A stretch of 64,000 nucleotides of DNA from Actinokineospora terrae (lineage in GTDB: Bacteria > Actinomycetota > Actinomycetes > Mycobacteriales > Pseudonocardiaceae): positions 124,001-188,000 of the forward strand of contig NZ_FOGI01000006.1 of NCBI RefSeq assembly GCF_900111175.1. Reading direction: 5' to 3'. Below are positions 25,334 through 32,605 of this stretch, piece by piece. How positions within the stretch are numbered: position 1 is the first letter of the stretch; every line of letters starts with the position of its first letter. Below the pieces are notes generated by a model. It was given only the letters and a program-made list of their open reading frames with translations. It did not search any database and was not told the origin of the DNA. Both the position numbers and the translations under genes were made by a program.

Positions 25334-25407
25334 ACCCCGACGCTAGGGGAACTCCGCGCCCGTGACGTCAGTCCACGGTCGTACGCCCTGGGGCGGGGAC
25401 TCCGGTC

Positions 25408-25770
25408 GCGGAACCACCGCACGGGCTGATGAATCGCCTGCCGGAAACGGAAACCCTGATCGGGCAATACCCGAGTCCACCGGGAGGTCCCCTGCGAATC
25501 AGTCGTCGAGTAGCGGTGGTCTCGCTCGCCGCGAGCCCGGTCGTTCTCACCTTGCCGCCGCCGAGCGGTCCCGCCTGGTTGCGGAACCGTCGCGCGGGTT
25601 GATGAATCGCCTGTCGGGAAAGGAAGTCCTGATCGGGCATCACTTGAGTTCACAGGGAGGTTTTATGCGTTTCAGTCGTTCAGCGGCGGTGGTTCCGCTA
25701 GCCGCAAGCCTGCTACTGGGCACCGGTGCGGTCGCCACCGCGAGCCCGGTTGTTCTCACCCTGCCGCCGC
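25408..25770. repeat. Tandem duplication of the leader, start codon and signal-peptide region of the downstream hydrolase gene
   Basis: Copy one begins at 25408 and copy two at 25581 (173-base period). Copy two carries the working ribosome site (GGGAGG), ATG (25665) and signal peptide, and runs to about 25770. Copy one has the same ribosome-site core (GGGAGG) but CTG where the ATG was and a deletion inside the signal-peptide region, so it is a dead copy. Both end in the coding for Val-Leu-Thr-Leu-Pro-Pro-Pro. Confidence 0.85.
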
Positions 25771-26822
25771 CGACCGGGCCTCGTCCGGTCGGTACCGCGG
25801 CACTGCACCTGGTTGACCACCAGCGCGTCGACCCGTGGGGTGCGCCGGGGTCGCCCAGGGAGCTGATGATCAGTCTCTGGTACCCCGCCCGCGACACCGG
25901 GCGCTACCCCGTGGCGCCGTGGTTGCCGCCCGCCGCCGCGGCTCGGTACGCGATCGACAACGGTGTCGCGCCGGGTGACCTGCGCGTTCCCGACACCCAC
26001 GGCCACGACGGTGCGCCGATCGACCGGTGTGGTCGGTTGCCGGTGGTGCTGTACTCGCCGGGCAACGACTCCTTCCGGTCGGCCAACACCGTGGTGGTGG
26101 AGGAGTTGGCGAGTCGCGGATACCTCGTGGTCACCATCGACCACACCCACGACGGTCTCGTCGAGTTCCCCGGTGGGCGGGTGAGCGTGCCGGTACCAGA
26201 CGGCCCGGCGACCGGGGAGGCGATGGCCGCGGCCAGGGTCGCCGACGTTCGGTTCGTGCTCGACCAGCTCACCGCGCTCGACACGGGCGCCAACCCGGAC
26301 GTCGACGGGCACCCGCTGCCCCGCGGCCTGCGCGGCGGCATCGACCTGGCCCGGGTCGGCATGTTCGGCTACTCGGCCGGGGCGACGACCACCGCGGCCA
26401 CCCTGCACGCCGACCCGCGCGTACGGGCCGGGATCGGCGTGGACGGCGCGGTCACCGGCCCGGTCGTCACCGCCGGACTGGACCGCCCGTACCTGCTGAT
26501 GAACGCCCGCGCCTCCCGGCAGACCCTGCCGGACCTGGCGACGTTCTGGTCCAACCTGCGGGGCTGGAAGCGCGACATCACCCTCACCGGCGCCGCGCAC
26601 GCGACCTACGGCGACCTGGCCGTGCTGCTCCCGCAGGCGGCACCGCTGCTGGGGCTGAACCAGGCCGAGGTCGAGGCCGAGATCGGCACAGTGGCCCCGG
26701 CCCGCTCGGTCGCCGTGCAACAGGCCTACCCAACGGCCTTCTTCGACCGCCACTTCCGACACACCGGCCACCTCGTGGACGGTCCATCCACCCGATTCCC
26801 CGAGGTCGTCTTCACCCCATGA
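25665..26822 (+). CDS. Secreted alpha/beta hydrolase, PAF-acetylhydrolase/cutinase-like lipase
   Basis: 385 residues. Sec signal peptide (1-26, Ala-Thr-Ala cleavage). Hydrolase core with the nucleophile elbow Gly-Tyr-Ser-Ala-Gly (about Ser236), the oxyanion-type strand Val-Val-Leu-Tyr-Ser-Pro-Gly-Asn, an Asp-His-Thr-His segment, and a late His in Gly-Ala-Ala-His-Ala. It matches the platelet-activating-factor acetylhydrolase/lipase group of secreted actinomycete esterases; substrate unknown. Start fixed by the GGGAGG site. Its promoter and leader lie in a duplicated segment, and the end overlaps the convergent small membrane protein gene by 11 bases. Confidence 0.88.
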   Translation: MRFSRSAAVVPLAASLLLGTGAVATASPVVLTLPPPTGPRPVGTAALHLVDHQRVDPWGAPGSPRELMISLWYPARDTGRYPVAPWLPPAAAARYAIDNGVAPGDLRVPDTHGHDGAPIDRCGRLPVVLYSPGNDSFRSANTVVVEELASRGYLVVTIDHTHDGLVEFPGGRVSVPVPDGPATGEAMAAARVADVRFVLDQLTALDTGANPDVDGHPLPRGLRGGIDLARVGMFGYSAGATTTAATLHADPRVRAGIGVDGAVTGPVVTAGLDRPYLLMNARASRQTLPDLATFWSNLRGWKRDITLTGAAHATYGDLAVLLPQAAPLLGLNQAEVEAEIGTVAPARSVAVQQAYPTAFFDRHFRHTGHLVDGPSTRFPEVVFTP

Positions 26823-27249
26823 CCGCCGCCCAGCCGAGCGCTCCGATCAGGGTCCGCAGCGCTGCCTGCTCCGCGCCCTGGTCGGGGCTGCCCGCGCGGA
26901 GCTCTCCCAGCACGGCATCGATCTTGCCGTCGAGGTCGGTCCAGGCTGCGCTGTCGCGGGGCTTGAGGCGGCCCTGCGCCTGGTCCCACGCGGTCTCGAG
27001 GTCACCGACGCGGGCGGCGGCGCCTGCCTGGTCGCCGGTGTCCAGGCGGTCGAGGGTGTCCTGGGTGATGACACGGAAGGAGGACAGATCACCCAGTCGG
27101 GCCGATGGCGGTGCACCCACGGCAGCCGCGGCGGCGTCGTCGCGAAGCGCTGACGTGCGCAGGTAGTAGCCAGTCGCCCCAAGAGCAAACACGACGGCGA
27201 CCACGGCCACCGCCTGCCAGAGCCCCCCGCGGGTCTCGGCCTCCCGCAC
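26812..27249 (-). CDS. Small single-pass membrane protein of unknown function
   Basis: 145 residues from a GTG at 27249. One membrane helix (about 11-30), then a soluble helical domain with Asp-Leu-Ser-Ser-Phe, Gln-Asp-Thr-Leu-Asp, and a Trp-Asp-Gln-Ala-Gln repeat-like pattern, as in small actinobacterial proteins of unknown role. Third-position GC bias in this frame marks it as real. No clear Shine-Dalgarno. Its start falls where the upstream DedA homology stops, so its own upstream region (or N-terminus) may have been lost in the same deletion. Confidence 0.55.
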   Translation of the reverse strand: MREAETRGGLWQAVAVVAVVFALGATGYYLRTSALRDDAAAAAVGAPPSARLGDLSSFRVITQDTLDRLDTGDQAGAAARVGDLETAWDQAQGRLKPRDSAAWTDLDGKIDAVLGELRAGSPDQGAEQAALRTLIGALGWAAVMG

Positions 27250-27650
27250 GCGGGGCTCGCTGTCACCGTCCGCACCACCGGGATGAATCGGGCCAGCACG
27301 ATCGCCTTGCGGTGCCCGTAGGACTCCAGGACCCGCTTGCTGTGCGCGACACCGCTGTGCAGGTGCCGGTTGCGCGAGCGCTCCAGCAGGGCGGTCCCAC
27401 CCCGGCGGCCGATCACGTACCCGGCCTGCGCGCCGAGCAGGGCCCCCGCCGCCGCTGCCGCGATCGTCAGCGGCAACGACAGGTGCAGCGACGTGCCCGC
27501 GGGCGTCGCCGCCAGCACCCCGGCGGTGAACAGCAGCGAGTCCCCGGGCAGGAAGAACCCGATGAGCAAGCCGGTCTCGGCGAACATCACCAGGAACACG
27601 CCGAGCGCGCCGAAACCGCTCAGCAGGGAGTGTGGATCGAGCACGGGCAT
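26847..27650 (-). pseudogene. Truncated DedA-family membrane protein
   Basis: Start at 27650 with GAAGGA upstream. Residues 1-130 are clearly DedA: the Glu-x-Gly-Leu-x-x-Gly-Phe-Phe-Leu-Pro-Gly-Asp motif (about 25-37), Gly-Tyr-x-Ile-Gly-Arg-Arg-Gly-Gly, and Ala-Arg-Phe-Ile-Pro-Val-Val-Arg-Thr. Just after that last motif the homology ends. The frame then runs out of register through the coding of the next gene to 26847, producing Arg/Pro/Ser-rich nonsense. The C-terminal ~80 residues (last membrane helices and the Asn-Pro-x-Ala-Gly region) are missing, consistent with a deletion near 27258. DedA proteins are lipid-carrier flippases; this copy is probably inactive. Confidence 0.75.
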
Positions 27651-27725
27651 AGGGGTCCTTCGCAGCCGGTGGTGTGTGCCATCGACGTTAAGGACCACCG
27701 GGTGCGCCCGCGGCGAGCGCAAGGT

Positions 27726-27764
27726 AAGCGGAAGGCAAAGCGCCGCAACGTTTGCCTTCCGCTT
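27726..27764. promoter_or_regulatory. Perfect 14-base inverted repeat in a divergent promoter region
   Basis: AAGCGGAAGGCAAA at 27726-27739 is matched exactly by its complement at 27751-27764, with an 11-base spacer. It lies between the DedA start (27650, leftward) and a tiny membrane ORF plus two-component genes (27817 onward, rightward). The left arm also belongs to a loose direct repeat (GCAAGGTAAGCGGAAGGCAA). Position and symmetry fit an operator, perhaps for the OmpR-type regulator encoded 190 bases downstream; a rho-independent hairpin is less likely because no gene ends here. Confidence 0.55.
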
Positions 27765-27816
27765 GCCCCCAGCGTCCATCGGCCGACCTAACGTCAAGGT
27801 GGCGAGAGGAGCGACG

Positions 27817-27903
27817 ATGGAGGTCTTGGTGCTGGTACTCGTGTTCGCGATCTCGGTCGCGGCGGGGATGGGCCTGCACGGCCTGCTAGAGCGGTACCGG
27901 TGA
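27817..27903 (+). CDS. 28-residue membrane peptide upstream of a two-component system
   Basis: ATG with a GAGAGGA site 6-12 bases upstream. It encodes one hydrophobic helix (residues 2-19) followed by a basic tail, like other small single-helix regulators. Its stop overlaps a possible GTG start of the response regulator at 27900. The sequence resembles no named family that I can identify. A leader-peptide or kinase-modulating role is only an inference. Confidence 0.5.
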   Translation: MEVLVLVLVFAISVAAGMGLHGLLERYR

Positions 27904-27950
27904 CGAGCCCATCAGGAGAAACCGCGGCGGGCGCACTAAGGTCCCCGGGT

Positions 27951-28627
27951 ATGGCCCGCGTGCTCCTGGTCGAGGACGACGAGACGGTCGGGGCCGTGCT
28001 GAGCGACGGCCTGCGCAGGCACGGCCGCGACGTGCGGTGGGCGCGCACCGCCGCGGCCGCGCTCCCCGACGGAAACGCCTTCGACCTGGCGCTGCTCGAC
28101 CTCGGCCTGCCCGACCTCGACGGCATCGAGGTGTGCCGCAGGCTGCGCGAACGGCAGCCGCAGTGCGTGCAGGTGATCCTGACCGCCCGCACCGCCGAGG
28201 TCGACGTCGTCCTCGGGCTGGAGGCGGGCGCCGACGACTACCTGACCAAGCCGGTGCGCCTGGTCGAGCTGCTCGCGCGGATCCGGGCGCACCTGCGCCG
28301 GGAGTCGATGGGCGCGGGCGCCCAGGTGCTGGAGTTCGGCGCGCTGCGGGTCGACCCGGCACCCGGCGGGTCACTGTGGACGGTCGGGAGGTCGCGTTGC
28401 GGGCCAAGGAGTTCGAGCTGCAGCGGTTGGCGCGCGAGCCGGGGATCGCGGTGCGCCGGGAGGACCTGATGGCCGACGTGTGGGACGCGCACTGGTACGG
28501 CTCGACCAAGACGCTGGACGTGCACGTCGCCGCGCTGCGCCGGAAGCTGGCCGCCGCGGGCGCCACCCCGGAGATCACCACCCTGCGCGGCTACGCCTAC
28601 CGGCTGGAGTCCCCGGCGGATGCGTAG
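27951..28627 (+). pseudogene. OmpR-family response regulator, frameshifted
   Basis: The receiver domain is intact in one frame: Asp-Asp at 9-10, phospho-acceptor in Ala-Leu-Leu-Asp-Leu-Gly-Leu-Pro, Lys in Leu-Thr-Lys-Pro. At about 28365-28370 the winged-helix domain continues in another frame (Val-Thr-Val-Asp-Gly-Arg-Glu-Val-Ala to Gly-Tyr-Ala-Tyr-Arg-Leu-Glu, ending at 28627). The break lies in GCACCCGGCGG, where one missing (or two extra) bases would explain it. Without repair the first frame stops at 28469 after Ser/Arg-rich nonsense and lacks DNA binding. The start could also be the GTG at 27900. A sequencing error cannot be excluded, but the kinase next door also looks damaged. Confidence 0.8.
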
Positions 28628-29657
28628 GCGGATCGTCGCCCTCGTCGTGGTGGCCGCGGCCCTGGCCATCGCCCGGATCGAGGCGGGCGAGGTCGTCGAG
28701 GCCGACACCGCCGACGAGTTCGTCGTCGTGATCGCCATCGCCAGGGGCGACGACGTGGTGGGGATCATCCGCGCGGCGAGCCCGACGATCGAGTACTACC
28801 AGCGGACCGGGCTCACCTGGGTGCCCATGGTGCTGCTCGGCGGGGTCGCGCTGGCGGGCACCTGGCTGGTCGCGCGCGGTCAGGCGCGCAGGCTTGCCGA
28901 GCCACTGGAACGGTTGGCGGGCATCGCGGCCAGGCTCGGCGAGGCGGACTTCACCGCGCGCGCCCGCGACAGCGGCATCCCCGAGGTGGACTCCGTGGGC
29001 TCGGCGCTGACGCTCACCGCGCAGCGGCTCGACGCCCTGCTGGAACGGGAGCGCGCGTTCACCGCTGACGCCTCGCACCAGCTGCGGACCCCGCTCGCCG
29101 GGCTGCGGCTGCAACCGGAGTCGGCGCTGGAGAACCCCGACGCCGACCCGCGTCGGGCCATCGCCGCTGGGATCGACACGACCGACGTGCTGGAACGGAC
29201 CATCGACGACCTGCTGGCGCTGGCCAGGGACGTGCCATCGGTGGTGAGCACCGGCCAGGTGGGGGAGATCCTCGACGGGCTGGCCGGGCAGTGGCGGGCG
29301 GTGCCGGCCGACCGGGGGCTCGGGATCGAGGTGACCGGGGAGGCCGCGGCGGCGCTGGTGGCCGGTCCGGTGCTGTGCCAGGTCGTGGCCGTGCTGCTGG
29401 ACAACGCGGTCCGGCGCGGCGCGGGGGAGGTCCGGCTGGCGGCTCGTGCGCTGGGCGACACCGTGGCCGTCGACGTCACCGACCAGGGCGTCGGACCGGC
29501 GGCGGGCACCGACGTGTTCCGGCGGCGCGCGCACGACAGCGGCGGCCACGGCATCGGCCTGGCGCTGGCCCGCAGGCTCGCCGAGGCCGAGTGGGGACGG
29601 CTGCGGTTGCTGCGGACCGACCCGACTCAGTTCACCCTGGTGCTGCCGACCCGCTGA
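28620..29657 (+). CDS. Sensor histidine kinase with a shortened sensor region
   Basis: 345 residues, ATG overlapping the regulator stop. A HAMP-like region follows the membrane helix at about 60-83. The H box is Ala-Asp-Ala-Ser-His-Gln-Leu-Arg-Thr-Pro (about His156). N box Asp-Asn-Ala-Val and G box Gly-Gly-His-Gly-Ile-Gly-Leu-Ala are present. The first helix breaks off at about residue 18 and is followed directly by Arg-Ile-Glu-Ala-Gly and the membrane-proximal end of the usual extracellular domain, so roughly 70 residues of sensor domain appear to be missing in frame. The kinase core could still fold, but signal input is doubtful and its partner regulator is frameshifted. Confidence 0.75.
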   Translation: MRRRIVALVVVAAALAIARIEAGEVVEADTADEFVVVIAIARGDDVVGIIRAASPTIEYYQRTGLTWVPMVLLGGVALAGTWLVARGQARRLAEPLERLAGIAARLGEADFTARARDSGIPEVDSVGSALTLTAQRLDALLERERAFTADASHQLRTPLAGLRLQPESALENPDADPRRAIAAGIDTTDVLERTIDDLLALARDVPSVVSTGQVGEILDGLAGQWRAVPADRGLGIEVTGEAAAALVAGPVLCQVVAVLLDNAVRRGAGEVRLAARALGDTVAVDVTDQGVGPAAGTDVFRRRAHDSGGHGIGLALARRLAEAEWGRLRLLRTDPTQFTLVLPTR

Positions 29658-29719
29658 TTTGCCCTCGGCTAACCCCAGGCTGACCCGGCTGGCACCGAGC
29701 GGTTCCTGTCGTTGGCGGC

Positions 29720-30648
29720 ATGCCCCAGAGTCCCCAGCGCACGAAACCGTTGCGGCGCAAGCGGCGCCGCCTCATCGCCCTGGTACTGGCCGTCTTGCTC
29801 GTGTACCCGATGGTGACTTATGTCCAGGTGCTGGCGTACCCCGGACAAGCGAGCTTCGCCGCGCGCACCGTCGACTGGTTGCGGCAGATGGGTCTCGACG
29901 CACCGGTCAACGCCATCGAGAACTGGTGGTACACACGCAAGCAGCCCGGCACCGACGCCCCAGCTGTCGACGCGCTGCCCTCGACGCGCGCCCCCGGGGT
30001 GGCCGCACCGGGATCGCGCCCAGCCGATCTCACTGTCCATTCAGGACTTTCGGGTGAGGGCAAGTGGGTTCCCGGTGCGCGGGCGGCCAACGGCGGGGCG
30101 GCGCTGTACACGACACTCGTCCGACCTGACCCGGGACACGGCAGCGTGGTCGCCGGGGTGGCGTGGCTCAACCAAGACCTGACCGCGGCCACGCTCATCC
30201 CCGGTACCCGCGAGCCCGGCAGAACCTCGACCTGGTGATCGACGGCGGTCAGGCAGTGCCGGGGCTGGACCAGAACGCGGCGGAGCGCTGGGGCAACGCC
30301 CGCAACCAGTTCCAGTACGCCTGGCGCTCCGGCCTCGGCCTCGACGCGCACGGCAACCTGATCTACGTCGGCGGCGACCAGCTCACCCTCCGAACCCTCG
30401 CCGACGCGATGCTCCAGGCAGGCATCACCCGCGGCCTGGAACTCGACATCCACACCGGCATGGTCGTCTTCACCGCCTACCGCCCCGACGCACCCACCAC
30501 CGCCCCGACCCGCCTCCTGCCCACCATGAGCAGCCCGCCCGACCGCTACCTCGTCCCCGACCAACGCGACTTCTTCGCCATCGCGATGCGCACGCCCGAG
30601 TCCCGTCCGGCGCAAAGGTCCCCGCTCCAAGGAGTTCCAGTCCGCTGA
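29720..30648 (+). pseudogene. Phosphodiester glycosidase (NAGPA-type) family protein with internal deletion and frameshift
   Basis: Basic N-terminus, one membrane or signal helix (about 18-38), then the N-terminal part of an NAGPA-domain exopolysaccharide-type protein up to Ile-Pro-Gly-Thr-Arg-Glu-Pro-Gly. From about 30217 the match continues in a different frame at Gln-Asn-Leu-Asp-Leu-Val-Ile-Asp-Gly-Gly and runs to the end (Asp-Gln-Arg-Asp-Phe-Phe-Ala). The section normally lying between these motifs, which holds much of the catalytic domain (about 60-80 residues), is absent. The two open frames are 29720-30238 and (from upstream) to 30648. Probably inactive. Confidence 0.75.
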
Positions 30649-30870
30649 CGGCGTCCACCTCGGACGCGGACTGCGACGAAGGGGTGAACATCCGGCCCGG
30701 TTCCTCGCCGCTCGGTGTGCGGGTGGATGACCGCCGTGGTGCTACCGAGAGGCGTGTTGGGCTGTTGAGCGGGTTCCGGTGGTCGACCGGCTCGGGGCCG
30801 CCGATCTCGCCCTACTGTCGTTGGTGTGGGAAATTTTCCCGACAACCGAGCGAAAGGTTCACCTCAAACC

Positions 30871-31164
30871 ATGAGCAGGCTCAGGTCAGCGATAGGTGTC
30901 GTGTTGGCGGCAACGGCTCTGACGTGCGCGGCCGCGATCCCCGCGTCGGCCACCACCGCGGCTCCGGCCAGTGTGCTGGAGAACCGCCAGCAGTGCCGTG
31001 CCGACACGGTCCGCGTCTACAGCGCGCCGGACGGGAACGGCTACTGGACGGGCGCCGTCATCCACAACGGGATCTACGTCAACGTCGACGACCACTACAA
31101 CGGCGTCTGGTGGCACATCAACGCCCCCTACGGCGGCTGGGTTCTCGCCGAGTACTTCTGCTGA
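30871..31164 (+). CDS. Small secreted SH3-like protein
   Basis: 97 residues from an ATG at 30871 with GAAAGG upstream. Sec signal peptide (1-about 30, Ala-Ser-Ala). The mature part has two cysteines and a bacterial SH3 (SH3b) pattern: Val-Arg-Val-Tyr-Ser-Ala-Pro, then Gly-Val-Trp-Trp-His-Ile and Gly-Gly-Trp-Val-Leu near the end. SH3b domains often bind cell-wall peptides. Stands alone, with about 220 bases of non-coding sequence before it and a decayed region after it. Confidence 0.75.
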   Translation: MSRLRSAIGVVLAATALTCAAAIPASATTAAPASVLENRQQCRADTVRVYSAPDGNGYWTGAVIHNGIYVNVDDHYNGVWWHINAPYGGWVLAEYFC

Positions 31165-31657
31165 GCCGTCTTCGCGTGGTCAGGGCGCCGCGGATTCCGT
31201 GATGAGGTTGCGGTGTCTGGTGATCAGGCCTAGTCGGTCGGTGGGGATCATCACTTGGTGTAGGGACATCGACAGGACTAGGTGTTGGTGGTCGTGCCGA
31301 GTAGGACGCACATGACGGGTGCGACCACCACGGCCGCGGTGATCGCTCGGGGTCTGCCGATCCGGGCGGTCACCGGGCCGACCGCCGCGGAACCGCCCAG
31401 GCCGGTGCGACCTTGCCGATCCCATCGGCGCAGGTCGTCGTGGCGGATGCCGCGAACAGTTTCCAGAACGAGCTGTCGAGAGCATGGGCACGTCGGGACA
31501 AGGACTTCCACCTTCGGAAACGGGAGCGCGCTTCCGCTCAGGCGGTGATCGTCCTCCCGGAGAGGCGGAAGCGCGGGACGGTGTGACTGCTCACCGCTAC
31601 CGCCTCCCATCACCTTCTCCTTGACGCTGAACCACAGCAGCGCCGCCCCGCTGGAGG
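31165..31657. other. Non-coding stretch with decayed sequence
   Basis: No intact gene. 31278-31492 holds an MFS scrap on the minus strand, listed separately. The rest shows no convincing frame, motif or hairpin and is less GC-rich than the neighbouring genes. Confidence 0.6.
31278..31492 (-). pseudogene. MFS transporter remnant
   Basis: Reading leftward, one frame gives Ser-Ser-Phe-Trp-Lys-Leu-Phe-Ala-Ala-Ser-Ala then Ala-Asp-Gly-Ile-Gly-Lys-Val-Ala, the typical start of an actinomycete major facilitator transporter. It stops at about 31372. A second frame then gives Gly-Pro-Val-Thr-Ala-Arg-Ile-Gly followed by a hydrophobic stretch ending at 31278, as in a late transporter helix. About 300 residues between the two parts are missing. 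Confidence 0.5.
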
Positions 31658-32086
31658 TCAGTAGGCGAAGCGGTGGACGGTCTCCGGGTGGAGGACCAGG
31701 CGCACCTGGTCCTCGGCCAGCAGCGCGGCCAAGTCCTTGGCGCGGATGGGGTCGTCGAGGTCCCAGTAGCGGGCGGCCAGGCGGGAGGCGAGGTCGTGGG
31801 CGCCGTCGAGTTCGATGGTGACGGTGCCCGCGACCGAGATCCAGCGTTCACGCTCGCCCACGGGAGCCGCGACGACGATGGAGGCACGGGGGTCGCGGCG
31901 CAGGCGGCGGACCTTGACGGTCTCCGGCCCGGTGAAGAGCTGGACGGTGCCGTCCGCGGTGGCCTCGAACCACACGGGGCGGGGTTGGGCCGGGACCGGG
32001 CCCGCGGCCACGGACAGCAGCCCGTGCAGCGGGCGCTGGAGGAACTCCAGGTCATCGGCGGTCAGCGAACTGGCGTCGGTGCTCAT
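31658..32086 (-). CDS. PPOX-class F420/FMN-dependent protein (pyridoxamine-phosphate-oxidase-like)
   Basis: 142 residues from an ATG at 32086 with GGAAGGG upstream. Split beta-barrel pattern: Pro-Arg-Pro-Val-Trp-Phe-Glu near residue 35, Val-Lys-Val-Arg-Arg-Leu-Arg-Arg-Asp-Pro-Arg-Ala, and Arg-Trp-Ile-Ser-Val-Ala-Gly-Thr-Val. These are typical of actinobacterial PPOX-class proteins that bind FMN or F420. The reaction is unknown. It lies next to a decayed dehydrogenase gene. Confidence 0.82.
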   Translation of the reverse strand: MSTDASSLTADDLEFLQRPLHGLLSVAAGPVPAQPRPVWFEATADGTVQLFTGPETVKVRRLRRDPRASIVVAAPVGERERWISVAGTVTIELDGAHDLASRLAARYWDLDDPIRAKDLAALLAEDQVRLVLHPETVHRFAY

Positions 32087-32161
32087 CACGGCCCTTCCGG
32101 TGGGTGCTCGGTTCACACCCAGTCAACACGAACGCCGCGGGCAAGCTAGCACCACGCCGGG

Positions 32162-32605
32162 TCAGGTGAAGTCCAGCACCAACCGGCCGCGGACGCCGCC
32201 TGCCTCCAGCATGTGGTGGGCCTCGACCGCCCGGGCCGCGGGGAGTACCTCGGCGACGTGCGAGGTCAGGGTGCCGTTCTCGGTTTGGCGGCGCAGGGTG
32301 TCCATCTGAGGTGAGGCCGTCCGTCACCATCACCGGGTGCACGTGGATGCCGCGGTCGGCAGGACCGGCCCAGCCGCGCAGCTCGGCCAGGTGTCCGCCA
32401 TCCGCGACGGCCGGTAGTACCTCCGCGGTCTGTGCCGAGCCGTCCACGAGGCCGGGCACGCCGTCAGGTATCACTGCGCGAATCCGAGATGCCACGCCAC
32501 TTCCGCGCTCCACGACGTGGTCGGCGCCGAAGCCGCGCACCCGTTCGACATCACGTCCCGCAGCGTCCGCGACAACGACGTCCGGGTGGCCGACGGCAAC
32601 CGCTT
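32162..32605 (-). pseudogene. Zinc-type (MDR) alcohol dehydrogenase/quinone reductase, 3' remnant
   Basis: Only the C-terminal half of a medium-chain dehydrogenase remains. One frame reads Arg-Val-Arg-Gly-Phe-Gly-Ala-Asp-His-Val-Val, then Gly-Leu-Val-Asp-Gly, and ends at His-Pro-Val-Met-Val-Thr-Asp-Gly-Leu-Thr. After a frameshift near 32308 it continues with Asp-Thr-Leu-Arg-Arg-Gln and the family's end Ala-Gly-Gly-Val-Arg-Gly-Arg-Leu-Val-Leu-Asp-Phe. The 5' half, with the catalytic and cofactor motifs, is gone and is replaced by the truncated LAL regulator gene. Confidence 0.75.

Noticed and set aside
26812..27650. A single DedA fusion protein continuing to 26847
   Set aside because: After residue ~130 the translation loses DedA features, while the overlapping frame shows normal third-position GC and a membrane protein pattern, so two separate genes with a deletion fit better.
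30649..30870. Possible small gene before the SH3-like protein (an open frame starting near 30684)
   Set aside because: The frame has no codon bias or recognisable domain and overlaps the real gene in another frame; the stretch is most likely promoter and leader.
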